The position numbers were made by a program, and so were the translations under genes. The notes beneath the pieces were generated by a model. The model was given only the letters and a program-made list of their open reading frames with translations, made no database searches and was not told the DNA's origin. This document shows, in pieces, positions 28,667 through 36,297 of a DNA stretch of 64,000 bases (the stretch's first letter is position 1; the number at the start of each line of letters is the position of its first letter). Source of the DNA: Oscillospiraceae bacterium. Lineage in GTDB: Bacteria; Bacillota; Clostridia; Oscillospirales; CAG-272. The DNA is taken from NCBI GenBank assembly GCA_015063305.1, contig SVUJ01000008.1, positions 18,382 through 82,381 of the forward strand, read 5' to 3'.

Positions 28667-29590
28667 ATGATATACTCCAATATCGGGGAGCTTATAGGAA
28701 GAACTCCCCTGTTTCTTGCAAAAAACTATATGAACAAAAAGAACTTACACGCTAATATCCTGTGTAAGCTTGAATATCTCAATCCCGCGGGAAGCATAAA
28801 GGACAGAGCCGCGCTCTATATGATAGAGGACGCCGAGAAAAAAGGACTCCTCGGAAGCGGCTCGGTCATAATCGAGCCCACCAGCGGAAACACGGGAATA
28901 GGACTTGCCGCCATCGCGGCTTCAAGGGGATATAAAACTATACTCACTATGCCCGCCTCGATGAGCATCGAGCGCCGCAAGCTCCTTGCCGCGTACGGCG
29001 CACAGATAGTGCTCACCGATGCTTCTCTCGGTATGCAGGGAGCGGTCGATAAAGCCGAGCAGCTCGCGCGCGAAATACCGAACAGCTTTATCCCCTCTCA
29101 GTTTGATAACCCCGCAAATCCTATGTCGCACAGATGCACCACCGCCCCCGAGATATGGAATGATACCGAGGGAAAGGTAGACGCGCTCGTGGCGGGGGTC
29201 GGAACGGGCGGCACGGTAAGCGGTATCGCTAAATTCCTCAAGGAAAAGAATAAAAATATAAAAATAGTTGCCGTTGAGCCCTTCTCTTCTCCCCTCATTT
29301 CCGAGGGAAAGGCGGGAGCACACGGTCTTCAGGGCATCGGCGCGAATTTTATCCCCCAAAATTTTGATAAGACCCTTATAGATGATATAATAAAGGTCAC
29401 GGAGGAAGAGGCATACAGCGCCGCTCGTCTTCTCGCTAAGAGCGAGGGACTTCTCTGCGGTATCAGTTCGGGCGCGGCGCTCCACGCCGCTACCGTACTC
29501 GCCGCAAAGGAAGAAAACAAGGGCAAAAATATAGTGGTAATTCTTCCCGATACGGGCGACAGATACCTCTCCACCCCTCTTTTTGAATAA
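28667..29590 (+). CDS. cysK: Cysteine synthase (O-acetylserine sulfhydrylase)
   Basis: PLP enzyme that makes cysteine from O-acetylserine and sulfide. The 307 residues include the PLP lysine in NPAGSIKDRAALYMIEDAE, the substrate loop EPTSGNTGIGLA and the glycine-rich phosphate site GVGTGGTVSGIAKF. CAAGGAGG precedes the ATG at 28667; the frame upstream to 28628 overlaps the rpsT terminator. The MFS gene follows by 39 bases. Confidence 0.96.
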   Translation: MIYSNIGELIGRTPLFLAKNYMNKKNLHANILCKLEYLNPAGSIKDRAALYMIEDAEKKGLLGSGSVIIEPTSGNTGIGLAAIAASRGYKTILTMPASMSIERRKLLAAYGAQIVLTDASLGMQGAVDKAEQLAREIPNSFIPSQFDNPANPMSHRCTTAPEIWNDTEGKVDALVAGVGTGGTVSGIAKFLKEKNKNIKIVAVEPFSSPLISEGKAGAHGLQGIGANFIPQNFDKTLIDDIIKVTEEEAYSAARLLAKSEGLLCGISSGAALHAATVLAAKEENKGKNIVVILPDTGDRYLSTPLFE

Positions 29591-29629
29591 CAGATAAAAA
29601 TTCGGAGCTTTTTTTGGGAGATCGGACGT

Positions 29630-30865
29630 ATGGCAAACAGTATAAGCAAAAGAGCACGCGCTATGTGTTGCCTATTGACCCTCGTGTATTTCGCAAGTTA
29701 TACTATGAGGATAAATTTTGCCGTTATGATAGTTAAGGTGTGCAGCGATATGCAGCTTGAAAAGAGCGCCCTTGCGATAGTCTTAACGGGACTTACGGTG
29801 GCCTACGGAGCGGGACAGGTGATAAACGGCTTCGTGGGCGACAAAATAGCGCCGAGAACTATGATAAGTGTAGGTCTGGCACTTGCCGCCGCGTGCAATA
29901 TGGCAATGTATTTTTCACATAATTTAGTCCTTATGACGGTGATATGGACAATAAACGGCTTTGCCCATTCAATGCTCTGGCCGCCCATAGTTCGTACTAT
30001 GACCGAAAATTTCCGGGGAGAGGAATACAGCTATGCTGCAGTCCGCGTGTCCTGGGGATCGTCGATAGCTACGATACTTCTCTATCTCGTCTGTCCGTTC
30101 CTGCTTGGATATATGAGCTGGAGAAGCATAATCGCCATCTGCTCACTCATAGGGGTCGCCGTTCTGGTGCTTTGGATACCCACCTCAAAAAGACTTTTCC
30201 AAAACACCATATCGGCAAAGAAAGACATATCCGCCCCCGACGCTCACTCTCCCCTGCCGAGATATGCTTTTATTCCCGTAGTACTTATAATGCTTGGCAT
30301 AATCTTTCAGGGTATGCTGCGTGACGGAGTTACCAACTGGGTACCGTCGCTGCTGAATGAGAGCTTCGGCATATCCGAGGAGAATGCCATTTTTGTGACA
30401 GTTATCCCCGCTATATTCAGTATGATAGTTCTCTATGCATTTGACATATTGCACCGCAAACTGCTGAAAAACGAGGTCTTTTGCGCTACCGTGATATTCG
30501 GAGCGGCTATGCTCTTTGGAGCTGTTATGTATCTCTGTGATATACTCTCTCCGTCGGCTCTGCTCTCCACACTTTTCGTAACTCTGATCATCGCCTGTAT
30601 GCACGGCATAAATCTTATGCTTATTTCAATAGCGCCCAAAAGATTTGCAAAAAGCGGCAAGGTATCGACCTTTTCGGGAATACTCAACTCCTGTACGTAT
30701 ATCGGCGCGTCTGTTGCCACACCCCTTTTCGCCGCCCTTGCCGAGGGCAGCGGTTGGAGCGCGTGTGTGCTGAGCTGGGCTGTAATCTCGGCTCTCGGAC
30801 TTACCGTTTGCCTTTTGGCGTTCCCTCTATGGAGAAAATTCCGAAGAGAATATTCGGATATATAA
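29630..30865 (+). CDS. Major facilitator superfamily transporter
   Basis: A 411 residue membrane protein with about twelve helices split by a central loop (about 190-215). Near the N terminus MRINFAVMIVKVC and the loop 2-3 motif GQVINGFVGDKIAPRT resemble the organophosphate:phosphate antiporter subfamily (GlpT/UhpT-like). The substrate cannot be set from sequence. TGGGAG precedes the ATG. It is probably cotranscribed with cysK and ends at a bidirectional terminator. Confidence 0.88.
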   Translation: MANSISKRARAMCCLLTLVYFASYTMRINFAVMIVKVCSDMQLEKSALAIVLTGLTVAYGAGQVINGFVGDKIAPRTMISVGLALAAACNMAMYFSHNLVLMTVIWTINGFAHSMLWPPIVRTMTENFRGEEYSYAAVRVSWGSSIATILLYLVCPFLLGYMSWRSIIAICSLIGVAVLVLWIPTSKRLFQNTISAKKDISAPDAHSPLPRYAFIPVVLIMLGIIFQGMLRDGVTNWVPSLLNESFGISEENAIFVTVIPAIFSMIVLYAFDILHRKLLKNEVFCATVIFGAAMLFGAVMYLCDILSPSALLSTLFVTLIIACMHGINLMLISIAPKRFAKSGKVSTFSGILNSCTYIGASVATPLFAALAEGSGWSACVLSWAVISALGLTVCLLAFPLWRKFRREYSDI

Positions 30866-30873
30866 AATCAAAC

Positions 30874-30907
30874 GGAGGATATCTCACCGATATCCTCCTG
30901 TTTTTAT
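30874..30907. terminator. Bidirectional terminator between the MFS gene and ytvI
   Basis: GGAGGATATC, loop TCACC, GATATCCTCC followed by TGTTTTTAT on the plus strand and by GTTTGATTTTA on the minus strand, serving two convergent genes. Confidence 0.85.
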
Positions 30908-31995
30908 ATTTTAGCGGTATCATTCTTTCCTATCACTTCCTTGACTATCAGCACCACGGCAGGACCGAGAAGCATACCCGGTATGCCAAACAGACTAAGC
31001 CCCGCAAACATAGCAAAAAGAGTGATAAGGGGGTGTATTCCAAGGCTCTCTCCCACTATCTTCGGCTCGGCTATCTGACGGATTATCGTCATTATACCAA
31101 AAAGTATAAGCAGACCAAATCCCGTTCTGAAATCCTTCAAAATCAGAGCGCCAACCGCCCAAGGGATAAGCACAGCTCCCGCGCCGAAAACGGGCAGGAT
31201 ATCCACCACCGCCACAATTACAGCCATCAGAAAAGCGTATTGCTTCCCAAGCACGATAAGTCCCACAAAGACCTCTGTAAAGGTCAGCAGCATAATGAGC
31301 AGATAGGCGCGTATATAGCGCTTCACGGCGTTACCCGTAACAGCGCCCACTCGCTGTGCTCTTTCCCTGCCCGCGGGAGACAGCCAACTCATAAGACCAT
31401 CTCTGAGCCTTCCGTAATCAAGCGCAAAATAAAAGCAGGCGAGAAGCGTGACTATCACCGTGATAACTGCTTTGGGTGTGTACCTGATGACCCCCATAGC
31501 TATGGCAGGTATGGCTGATGAGAGCGCCGATATAAGATTATCTATCACCCGCGAGATAGCGCTGTCTATATTCTCTCTGAAATTTTCAAGCCCTCGGATA
31601 CTCTCTATCTGGTCGACAAAGGGTATTTTGGCTGAAAGCCCCTCGGCGTATCCTATTATGCTATCTACGGTATTCTTTATTCCGTTGCCGTTCTCCTGCG
31701 CCCAGCTGACGAGCTTTTCAAGCTCCAAGAAAAGCCTGTTGACCGCCCAGAAGAGAAAAAAGCCAAGCGCCGCGAGTAAGAGCAGCACCAGCACGAAGGC
31801 ACAGAGCTTTCGCGGCAAATGAAGCTTTTTATATATCTTCTCCGAGAGAAAATATATCGGCACACCCACACAAAAGGATATAGCAAAGGGTATCACTATA
31901 CCCACCGCGTATTCAAATATCAGCCAGACGAAGAATATCACCGCGCCAACGCAAAAAAGCTTTGCGGCGAGCTCTGTGTATTTGCTATTTATCAT
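30904..31995 (-). CDS. AI-2E family (YtvI-like) membrane protein
   Basis: A 363 residue polytopic protein of the AI-2E transporter superfamily. It has N-terminal helices, an extracytoplasmic helical region (about 70-150) and the C-terminal helix bundle with the family motif DILPVFGAGAVLIPWAVGAL and PKIVGESLGIHPLITLFAM. In Bacillus the YtvI branch is a sporulation protein of unknown biochemical role, which suits this spore former; assignment to that branch is inferred. The ATG at 31995 uses GAGGTGG; a GTG two codons upstream is possible. Confidence 0.86.
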   Translation of the reverse strand: MINSKYTELAAKLFCVGAVIFFVWLIFEYAVGIVIPFAISFCVGVPIYFLSEKIYKKLHLPRKLCAFVLVLLLLAALGFFLFWAVNRLFLELEKLVSWAQENGNGIKNTVDSIIGYAEGLSAKIPFVDQIESIRGLENFRENIDSAISRVIDNLISALSSAIPAIAMGVIRYTPKAVITVIVTLLACFYFALDYGRLRDGLMSWLSPAGRERAQRVGAVTGNAVKRYIRAYLLIMLLTFTEVFVGLIVLGKQYAFLMAVIVAVVDILPVFGAGAVLIPWAVGALILKDFRTGFGLLILFGIMTIIRQIAEPKIVGESLGIHPLITLFAMFAGLSLFGIPGMLLGPAVVLIVKEVIGKNDTAKI

Positions 31996-32072
31996 TTCCA
32001 CCTCGCAAAAAATCTGCTTATATGAATATTATGATTTGTTTGGGAGAAAATATTTCATTCGCGCAAAATTTA

Positions 32073-32101
32073 TTGACAAGAGTATGGATATCTGTTAAAA
32101 T
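32073..32101 (+). promoter_or_regulatory. SigA-type promoter of the cyclophilin gene
   Basis: TTGACA (32073-32078), 17 bases, TAAAAT (32096-32101). Confidence 0.8.
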
Positions 32102-32138
32102 AGGGTATATTTATAATAGCACGAGAAAGGAATAAACA

Positions 32139-32768
32139 ATGAAAAGAATTATATCTCTTGTACTCGTTATTTTGATGATTTCGGTCTGCTTCACATCTTG
32201 CAGTAAAGAGCCTCCCAAGCACGAGGACCTCGATTTCAGTCAGGTCGATATAGCCGAATTCACAGAAACCGACAAGGAAACCGATTACGTAATTATCACC
32301 GTAGCCGATTACGGTCAGATAGTCATAAGACTTTTCCCCGACGTTGCCCCGATAACCGTTAAAAACTTCAAAAAGCTGGTTTCCGAAAAATTCTATGACG
32401 GACTTATCTTCCACAGAGTTATAGAAGGCTTTATGATACAGGGCGGCGGATATACCGAAAAAATGACACAGAAGCAGTCCACCGCTATAAAGGGTGAATT
32501 CTCCTCTAACGGCGTTGAAAACAACCTCAGACATATCCCCGGCGTTATCTCTATGGCGCGTACCAGCGTAAAGGATTCCGCAACCTCGCAGTTCTTCATT
32601 ATGCACAAAGAATCCCCTCACCTTGACGGAGAGTACGCCGCTTTCGGTTACACCGTTTACGGTATTGACGTGGTAAATAAGATAGCCGAGGTACAGACAA
32701 ATTCGTCTGACCGTCCCACAACGAACGTGGTCATAACATCTATAAGATTTGCCGAGAGGGCTGAGTAA
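32139..32768 (+). CDS. Lipoprotein cyclophilin-type peptidyl-prolyl isomerase
   Basis: Extracytoplasmic prolyl isomerase. The 209 residues begin with a lipoprotein signal ending in FTSC (Cys 23), then a short linker and a cyclophilin domain with the signature YDGLIFHRVIEGFMIQGG and SQFFIMHKESPHLDG. Active-site Arg, Phe and Gln equivalents are present, but the tryptophan of cyclosporin-binding forms is not evident. AAAGGA precedes the ATG. It is a single-gene unit. Confidence 0.95.
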   Translation: MKRIISLVLVILMISVCFTSCSKEPPKHEDLDFSQVDIAEFTETDKETDYVIITVADYGQIVIRLFPDVAPITVKNFKKLVSEKFYDGLIFHRVIEGFMIQGGGYTEKMTQKQSTAIKGEFSSNGVENNLRHIPGVISMARTSVKDSATSQFFIMHKESPHLDGEYAAFGYTVYGIDVVNKIAEVQTNSSDRPTTNVVITSIRFAERAE

Positions 32769-32828
32769 AAATAATAAAAAGCAGAGAATTATATCTCTGT
32801 CGTTCTTAACAGAGATATCGCAGTAACA

Positions 32829-32871
32829 AAACTTCCCACGAACCATTTCATTGGTTCGTGGGAAGTTTGCT
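32829..32871 (+). terminator. Strong hairpin after the cyclophilin gene
   Basis: AAACTTCCCACGAACCA, loop TTTCAT, TGGTTCGTGGGAAGTTT. A second inverted repeat (ATATCTCTGT...ACAGAGATAT, 32791-32818) lies before it. T tract is short. Confidence 0.65.
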
Positions 32872-32893
32872 TATATAGGCAAAAAATAGCATA

Positions 32894-33107
32894 AGAAGGC
32901 TCCCTCCGGGAGGGAGCTGTCAGCGAAGCTGACTGAGGGAGAGTGCGTTACAATGAATTTAAACTAAACTCAAAATCCCGCAGACTCCTTCCACCACTTC
33001 GTGGTCCCCGTCTCGCTGCGGCTCGGTCACGCTCGCGTTCTGACACCACACCGTGGTGTCATTCATTCCGCTTGCGCCGCTTCGCTACCTCTCGGAGGGA
33101 GGCTATA
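32894..33107. repeat. Structured intergenic repeat, MITE-like
   Basis: Begins AAGGCTCCCTCCGGGAGG, continues with GTCAGCGAAGCTGAC and TGAGGGAG, and ends CTCGGAGGGAGGCT, so the ends are partly inverted. Inside are further short hairpins (CCACTTCGTGG, GACACCACACCGTGGTGTC). The left end has the same layout as the element at 61967-62098. It fills the gap between the cyclophilin and M24 peptidase genes. Confidence 0.65.
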
Positions 33108-33126
33108 ACTTGTCATCTGCTTTTAT

Positions 33127-34215
33127 TTATATTTCTATAAGCTCCTTGGGAGAGGCGGTAAAATTGATAACATTTCCGCTGTGGTCAAGCGCTATCATAT
33201 CCTCTATCCTACAGCCGTACTTCCCCGCAATGTATATTCCGGGCTCGACGGTTACCACGTTGCCGCGGCACAAGACCTCGCCGTCCTTTGACGCGGGTGA
33301 AAATCTCGGCGACTCGTGCACGAACATTCCCACTCCGTGACCGAGGCTGTGACCGAAGCAGCCCTCGTATCCCGCAGAGTTTATAATATCGCGCGCCACG
33401 CTGTCAACGTAGTGACAACCAACACCCTCGCAGAGCGCGTCAAGCGCCGCCCTTTGTGCGCGGAGAACGGTGTTATAAAGGCGCTTCATTTCGTCGTCGG
33501 CTTTGCCTATGATGACCGTTCTCGTCATATCCGAGCAGTAGCCGTCAACACGCGCCCCAAAATCCATCGTGAGAAAGCCCCGCTCTATCGGGATATTTCT
33601 CGGAACACCGTGAGGCATAGAGGATACCTTTCCCGACACGGCGATAGTGTCAAACGCCGCCGCTTCAGCCCCATTCCTTCTCATAAAGAATTCAAGCTCA
33701 AGCGCTATTTCCTTTTCGGTAACACCCTCTTTGATAAATCCAAGGATATGCTCGAACGCCTTGTCGGTGATGGCCTGAGCCTCGGCTATCTTACCGAGCT
33801 CCCATTCACTCTTTATCGCCCTTTGAGATAGTATCGCACCCGACGCGCCGCCCACTATCTCCGCTCCCTTGATATTTTGCCTGAGCTTCTCAAGCATATC
33901 ACAGCAGACTGAGGACTCCTCAATATATATCCTCTGCAGCTTCTCTATAGCCGCTATCAGTCCAAGCTTTGAGAGCATAGAGCCCTCGGGCATGATCACC
34001 TCAAAATCCTCTGCGCTGACCGCCGATCTCGCCGCCTCGATATATCTGAAATCGGCAAGAAGATACGCCTTATCCTCACTCACGAGGATATATCCGTCGG
34101 TGTAGTCAAAGCCCGAAATATATCTTTGATTTACCTCGGACGAGATGAGTATTCCCTCTCGGCTGTCTTTTATAAGTCTTTTTCTGAGCTCACTCAGCTG
34201 TTCAGTTCTTCTCAT
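33127..34215 (-). CDS. M24 family Xaa-Pro aminopeptidase
   Basis: Cytosolic metallopeptidase that removes residues before proline. The 362 residues show a creatinase N-domain (about 1-125) and a pita-bread domain with metal ligands in MDFGARVDGYCSDMTRT, GHSLGHGVGMFVHESP and VTVEPGIYI. The ATG at 34215 overlaps the stop of the upstream gene (ATGA), so it is coupled. Three-gene unit with yqeG and the endonuclease IV-like gene. Confidence 0.93.
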   Translation of the reverse strand: MRRTEQLSELRKRLIKDSREGILISSEVNQRYISGFDYTDGYILVSEDKAYLLADFRYIEAARSAVSAEDFEVIMPEGSMLSKLGLIAAIEKLQRIYIEESSVCCDMLEKLRQNIKGAEIVGGASGAILSQRAIKSEWELGKIAEAQAITDKAFEHILGFIKEGVTEKEIALELEFFMRRNGAEAAAFDTIAVSGKVSSMPHGVPRNIPIERGFLTMDFGARVDGYCSDMTRTVIIGKADDEMKRLYNTVLRAQRAALDALCEGVGCHYVDSVARDIINSAGYEGCFGHSLGHGVGMFVHESPRFSPASKDGEVLCRGNVVTVEPGIYIAGKYGCRIEDMIALDHSGNVINFTASPKELIEI

Positions 34216-35072
34216 ATCCTTGCCGCAGCGCTCTCCCACATTTTCTTCATAGCAAGGGCGTCCTCCGCCATAGTTCCCGCAGATTCGCAGATTATCCTCG
34301 GCGCAACTCCCTCTTTTACTATCGCCTCTGCCAAGGGCTCAAAATCGGGTCCGTAAACGCTGTCCTCAAAGGTCAGATGACGCTTCTCACCCGCGCCCGT
34401 GTATTCTATCTTTGAAAAATGGCAGTGGAGATTGTAGGCATACTTGTCGCCAAGCTCTGTAGCTATCCTGTCAAATATCTGACGGTAGCTGTCAACGTCG
34501 GTGAAATATCCGCCGATATTTCTCGCGTTCATATGTCCGAAATCGACCACGGGATAGAGAATTGGGTCTATACGGCAAAGCTCGATGACCTCGTCAAGCG
34601 TTCCGAGCTGATTTATCTTGCCCATAGTTTCAAGACCTATGTGGATATCGGTCTTGCCGACTGCCTCGATAGTCCTCGCAAGTGTATCCGAGGCAAGGCG
34701 CATCGCCTCTTCTCGGCTTATCTTAGCCGCGCTTCCGCTGTGCACCACGATGGTGTCAGCTCCAAGCAGCTCAGCCGCCCACAGAGAGCGCTTTATATAG
34801 TCTATGCTCTTAAGGCGCTTCTCTTCCTCGATTCCCGAAAGCGAGATAAAATAAGGCGTATGGAATGACATCAGCACTCCGTTTGCCCTCGCCTCGTCAC
34901 CTATTTTTCTGAGTGTGGCTTCGGAGGCGTTGAGCCCATTTCCCGCCTCAAATTCATAGGCGTCAAGTCCGCGCTTCTTTACCCAAGCAGGGGCGTTTAC
35001 CGTACCCTTGTTGCCTTCCTCATAAAAGGACTCGCTGTTTCCGCCCGGTCCGAAAGTAGGTCTATCTATCAT
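34212..35072 (-). CDS. Endonuclease IV-like TIM-barrel protein (AP endonuclease family 2)
   Basis: Cytosolic TIM barrel of the Nfo/xylose-isomerase-like superfamily; Nfo members cut DNA at abasic sites. Seen in 286 residues: MSFHTPYFISL, ADTIVVHSG, HIGLETMGK, YPVVDFGHMNAR, LHCHFSKIEY and RIICESAG, which supply the expected zinc ligands (His, Glu, Asp). AAGGGAAGAG precedes the ATG. It overlaps the M24 peptidase downstream by four bases and follows yqeG by two. A DNA-repair role is inferred from the family. Confidence 0.88.
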   Translation of the reverse strand: MIDRPTFGPGGNSESFYEEGNKGTVNAPAWVKKRGLDAYEFEAGNGLNASEATLRKIGDEARANGVLMSFHTPYFISLSGIEEEKRLKSIDYIKRSLWAAELLGADTIVVHSGSAAKISREEAMRLASDTLARTIEAVGKTDIHIGLETMGKINQLGTLDEVIELCRIDPILYPVVDFGHMNARNIGGYFTDVDSYRQIFDRIATELGDKYAYNLHCHFSKIEYTGAGEKRHLTFEDSVYGPDFEPLAEAIVKEGVAPRIICESAGTMAEDALAMKKMWESAAARI

Positions 35073-35074
35073 TT

Positions 35075-35605
35075 TTATCTCTTCCCTTCATTCATCTTTT
35101 TGTATCTTTTTATGTAGGGCTTCTCTACCCATCTCTTGAACTTAAAGAACAAGGTAGTCTTATCCTTGATCGGCGGTACTATCAGCGCCTTAAGTCCAAG
35201 ACGGTGCGCGGCAAGGGCGTCGGTGAGAAGCTGGTCGCCAAGGACCGCGGTGTTAGAGCGATCACTTCCCATTTTATCCATAGCTTTGATAAGTGTTCCG
35301 CTCTTGGGCTTTCCGCTGTCGGGATATGCGGGAAGGCCCAAACTCTCATTGAACAGCTCAACTCTCGGCGGGTGGTTGTTCGAGATAAGCGATGCGGATA
35401 TCCCCGCGGCGCTGAGCGCCGCGAACCAATTTATTATCCTCTCGTCGGGCTCGGGCTGTTCGTATGGAGCGAGGGTGTTATCTATATCTATAAGCAGCGC
35501 CGACACCCCTATCGAGCGCAAAAAATCTACCGACACCAAATCGAAGGTATCAAACATATAGTCGGGAGTGAGTAAATATTTAAGCGAAAATTTCTTGTTT
35601 TTCAT
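35075..35605 (-). CDS. yqeG: YqeG-type HAD-family phosphatase
   Basis: HAD superfamily (class IIIA) hydrolase, 176 residues. Motif I is LLIDIDNTLAPYE with the two catalytic aspartates, motif II lies in SASLISNN, and the motif IV region is VLGDQLLTDALAAHRLG. The family is usually annotated as a phosphatidylglycerophosphatase-like or uncharacterised phosphatase; the substrate is unknown here. The ribosome binding site is weak (GGAC). It heads the three-gene unit from a promoter at 35644-35672. Confidence 0.9.
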   Translation of the reverse strand: MKNKKFSLKYLLTPDYMFDTFDLVSVDFLRSIGVSALLIDIDNTLAPYEQPEPDERIINWFAALSAAGISASLISNNHPPRVELFNESLGLPAYPDSGKPKSGTLIKAMDKMGSDRSNTAVLGDQLLTDALAAHRLGLKALIVPPIKDKTTLFFKFKRWVEKPYIKRYKKMNEGKR

Positions 35606-35643
35606 ATTTTCAAGTCCATCACATTCAAAGATTTATTTAACTA

Positions 35644-35672
35644 ATTGTACCACAAGCCGCCCCTTCTTACAA
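35644..35672 (-). promoter_or_regulatory. Promoter of the yqeG unit
   Basis: Minus strand TTGTAA (35667-35672), 17 bases, TACAAT (35644-35649). Confidence 0.65.
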
Positions 35673-35710
35673 GCGCTTTTGAAAAAATCTAAATTTTTTT
35701 AAAAAAGCTA

Positions 35711-35739
35711 TTGACAAAGGTATATCTTTGTGATATTAT
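35711..35739 (+). promoter_or_regulatory. SigA-type promoter of the tRNA cluster
   Basis: TTGACA (35711-35716), 17 bases, TATTAT (35734-35739), about 30 bases before the first tRNA. Confidence 0.85.
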
Positions 35740-35767
35740 ATTAGAGCGGTTTTCAATAGCACTTTAT

Positions 35768-35841
<74 letters not shown>

Positions 35842-35882
35842 ACAATAGATGGCGCATCTATGATGCGCCATTTATGCGATAT

Positions 35883-35959
35883 GTGCCTTTAGCTCAGCCG
35901 GATAGAGCAACTGCCTTCTAAGCAGTAGGTCGGGGGTTCGAATCCCTTAAGGCACGCCA
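35883..35959 (+). tRNA. tRNA-Arg (anticodon TCT)
   Basis: Acceptor GTGCCTT/AAGGCAC, D arm AGCTCAGCCGGATAGAGC, anticodon loop CTTCTAA giving TCT, and encoded CCA. Confidence 0.97.
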
Positions 35960-35961
35960 TA

Positions 35962-36040
35962 CGGAGGGATTAGCGCAGTTGGTTAGCGCGTCAGGTTGTG
36001 GCCCTGAAGGCCGTGGGTTCGAATCCCATATCTCTCCCCA
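35962..36040 (+). tRNA. tRNA-His (anticodon GTG)
   Basis: Anticodon stem TCAGG/CCTGA with loop TTGTGGC giving GTG. The extra 5' G (35962) pairs with the discriminator C, as expected for tRNA-His. CCA is encoded. Confidence 0.97.
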
Positions 36041-36042
36041 GC

Positions 36043-36080
36043 AAAAAAGTCCATTTGTCTTTAGACAAATGGACTTTTTT
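36043..36080 (+). terminator. Terminator of the tRNA cluster
   Basis: AAAAAAGTCCATTTGTC, loop TTTA, GACAAATGGACTTTTTT. It is symmetrical and could stop transcription from either side. Confidence 0.9.
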
Positions 36081-36081
36081 G

Positions 36082-36246
36082 AATGAAGCGCGCCAAAGCG
36101 CATGAAAAATGAAACAGGGCTACGCCCTATGAAGTGTGCCTTCGGCACATTGAGATGCAAAACGCGCTTCGCTTCATGTTCCGCTTGCGGAATACATCAT
36201 ACGAGCATAGCGAGTGCTTCATATCGCCGTTAGGCGATGCTTCATT
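36082..36246. repeat. Array of short hairpins separated by ATGAA/TTCAT
   Basis: A run of small palindromes: GCGCGCCAAAGCGC, GGGCTACGCCC, GTGCCTTCGGCAC, TTCCGCTTGCGGAA and ATCGCCGTTAGGCGAT, with less perfect ones between. Most are bordered by ATGAA or its complement TTCAT. No ribosome binding site or protein family is found here. Confidence 0.7.
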
Positions 36247-36252
36247 CACAAC

Positions 36253-36292
36253 AAACAGCCAAAGCGGCAGAGCCGCTTTGGCTGTTTGCTTT
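36253..36292. terminator. Hairpin after the beta-helix/PHP gene
   Basis: AAACAGCCAAAGCGGC, loop AGA, GCCGCTTTGGCTGTTT just beyond the minus-strand stop. A T run follows only on the plus strand (GCTTTTATT). Confidence 0.6.
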
Positions 36293-36297
36293 TATTA

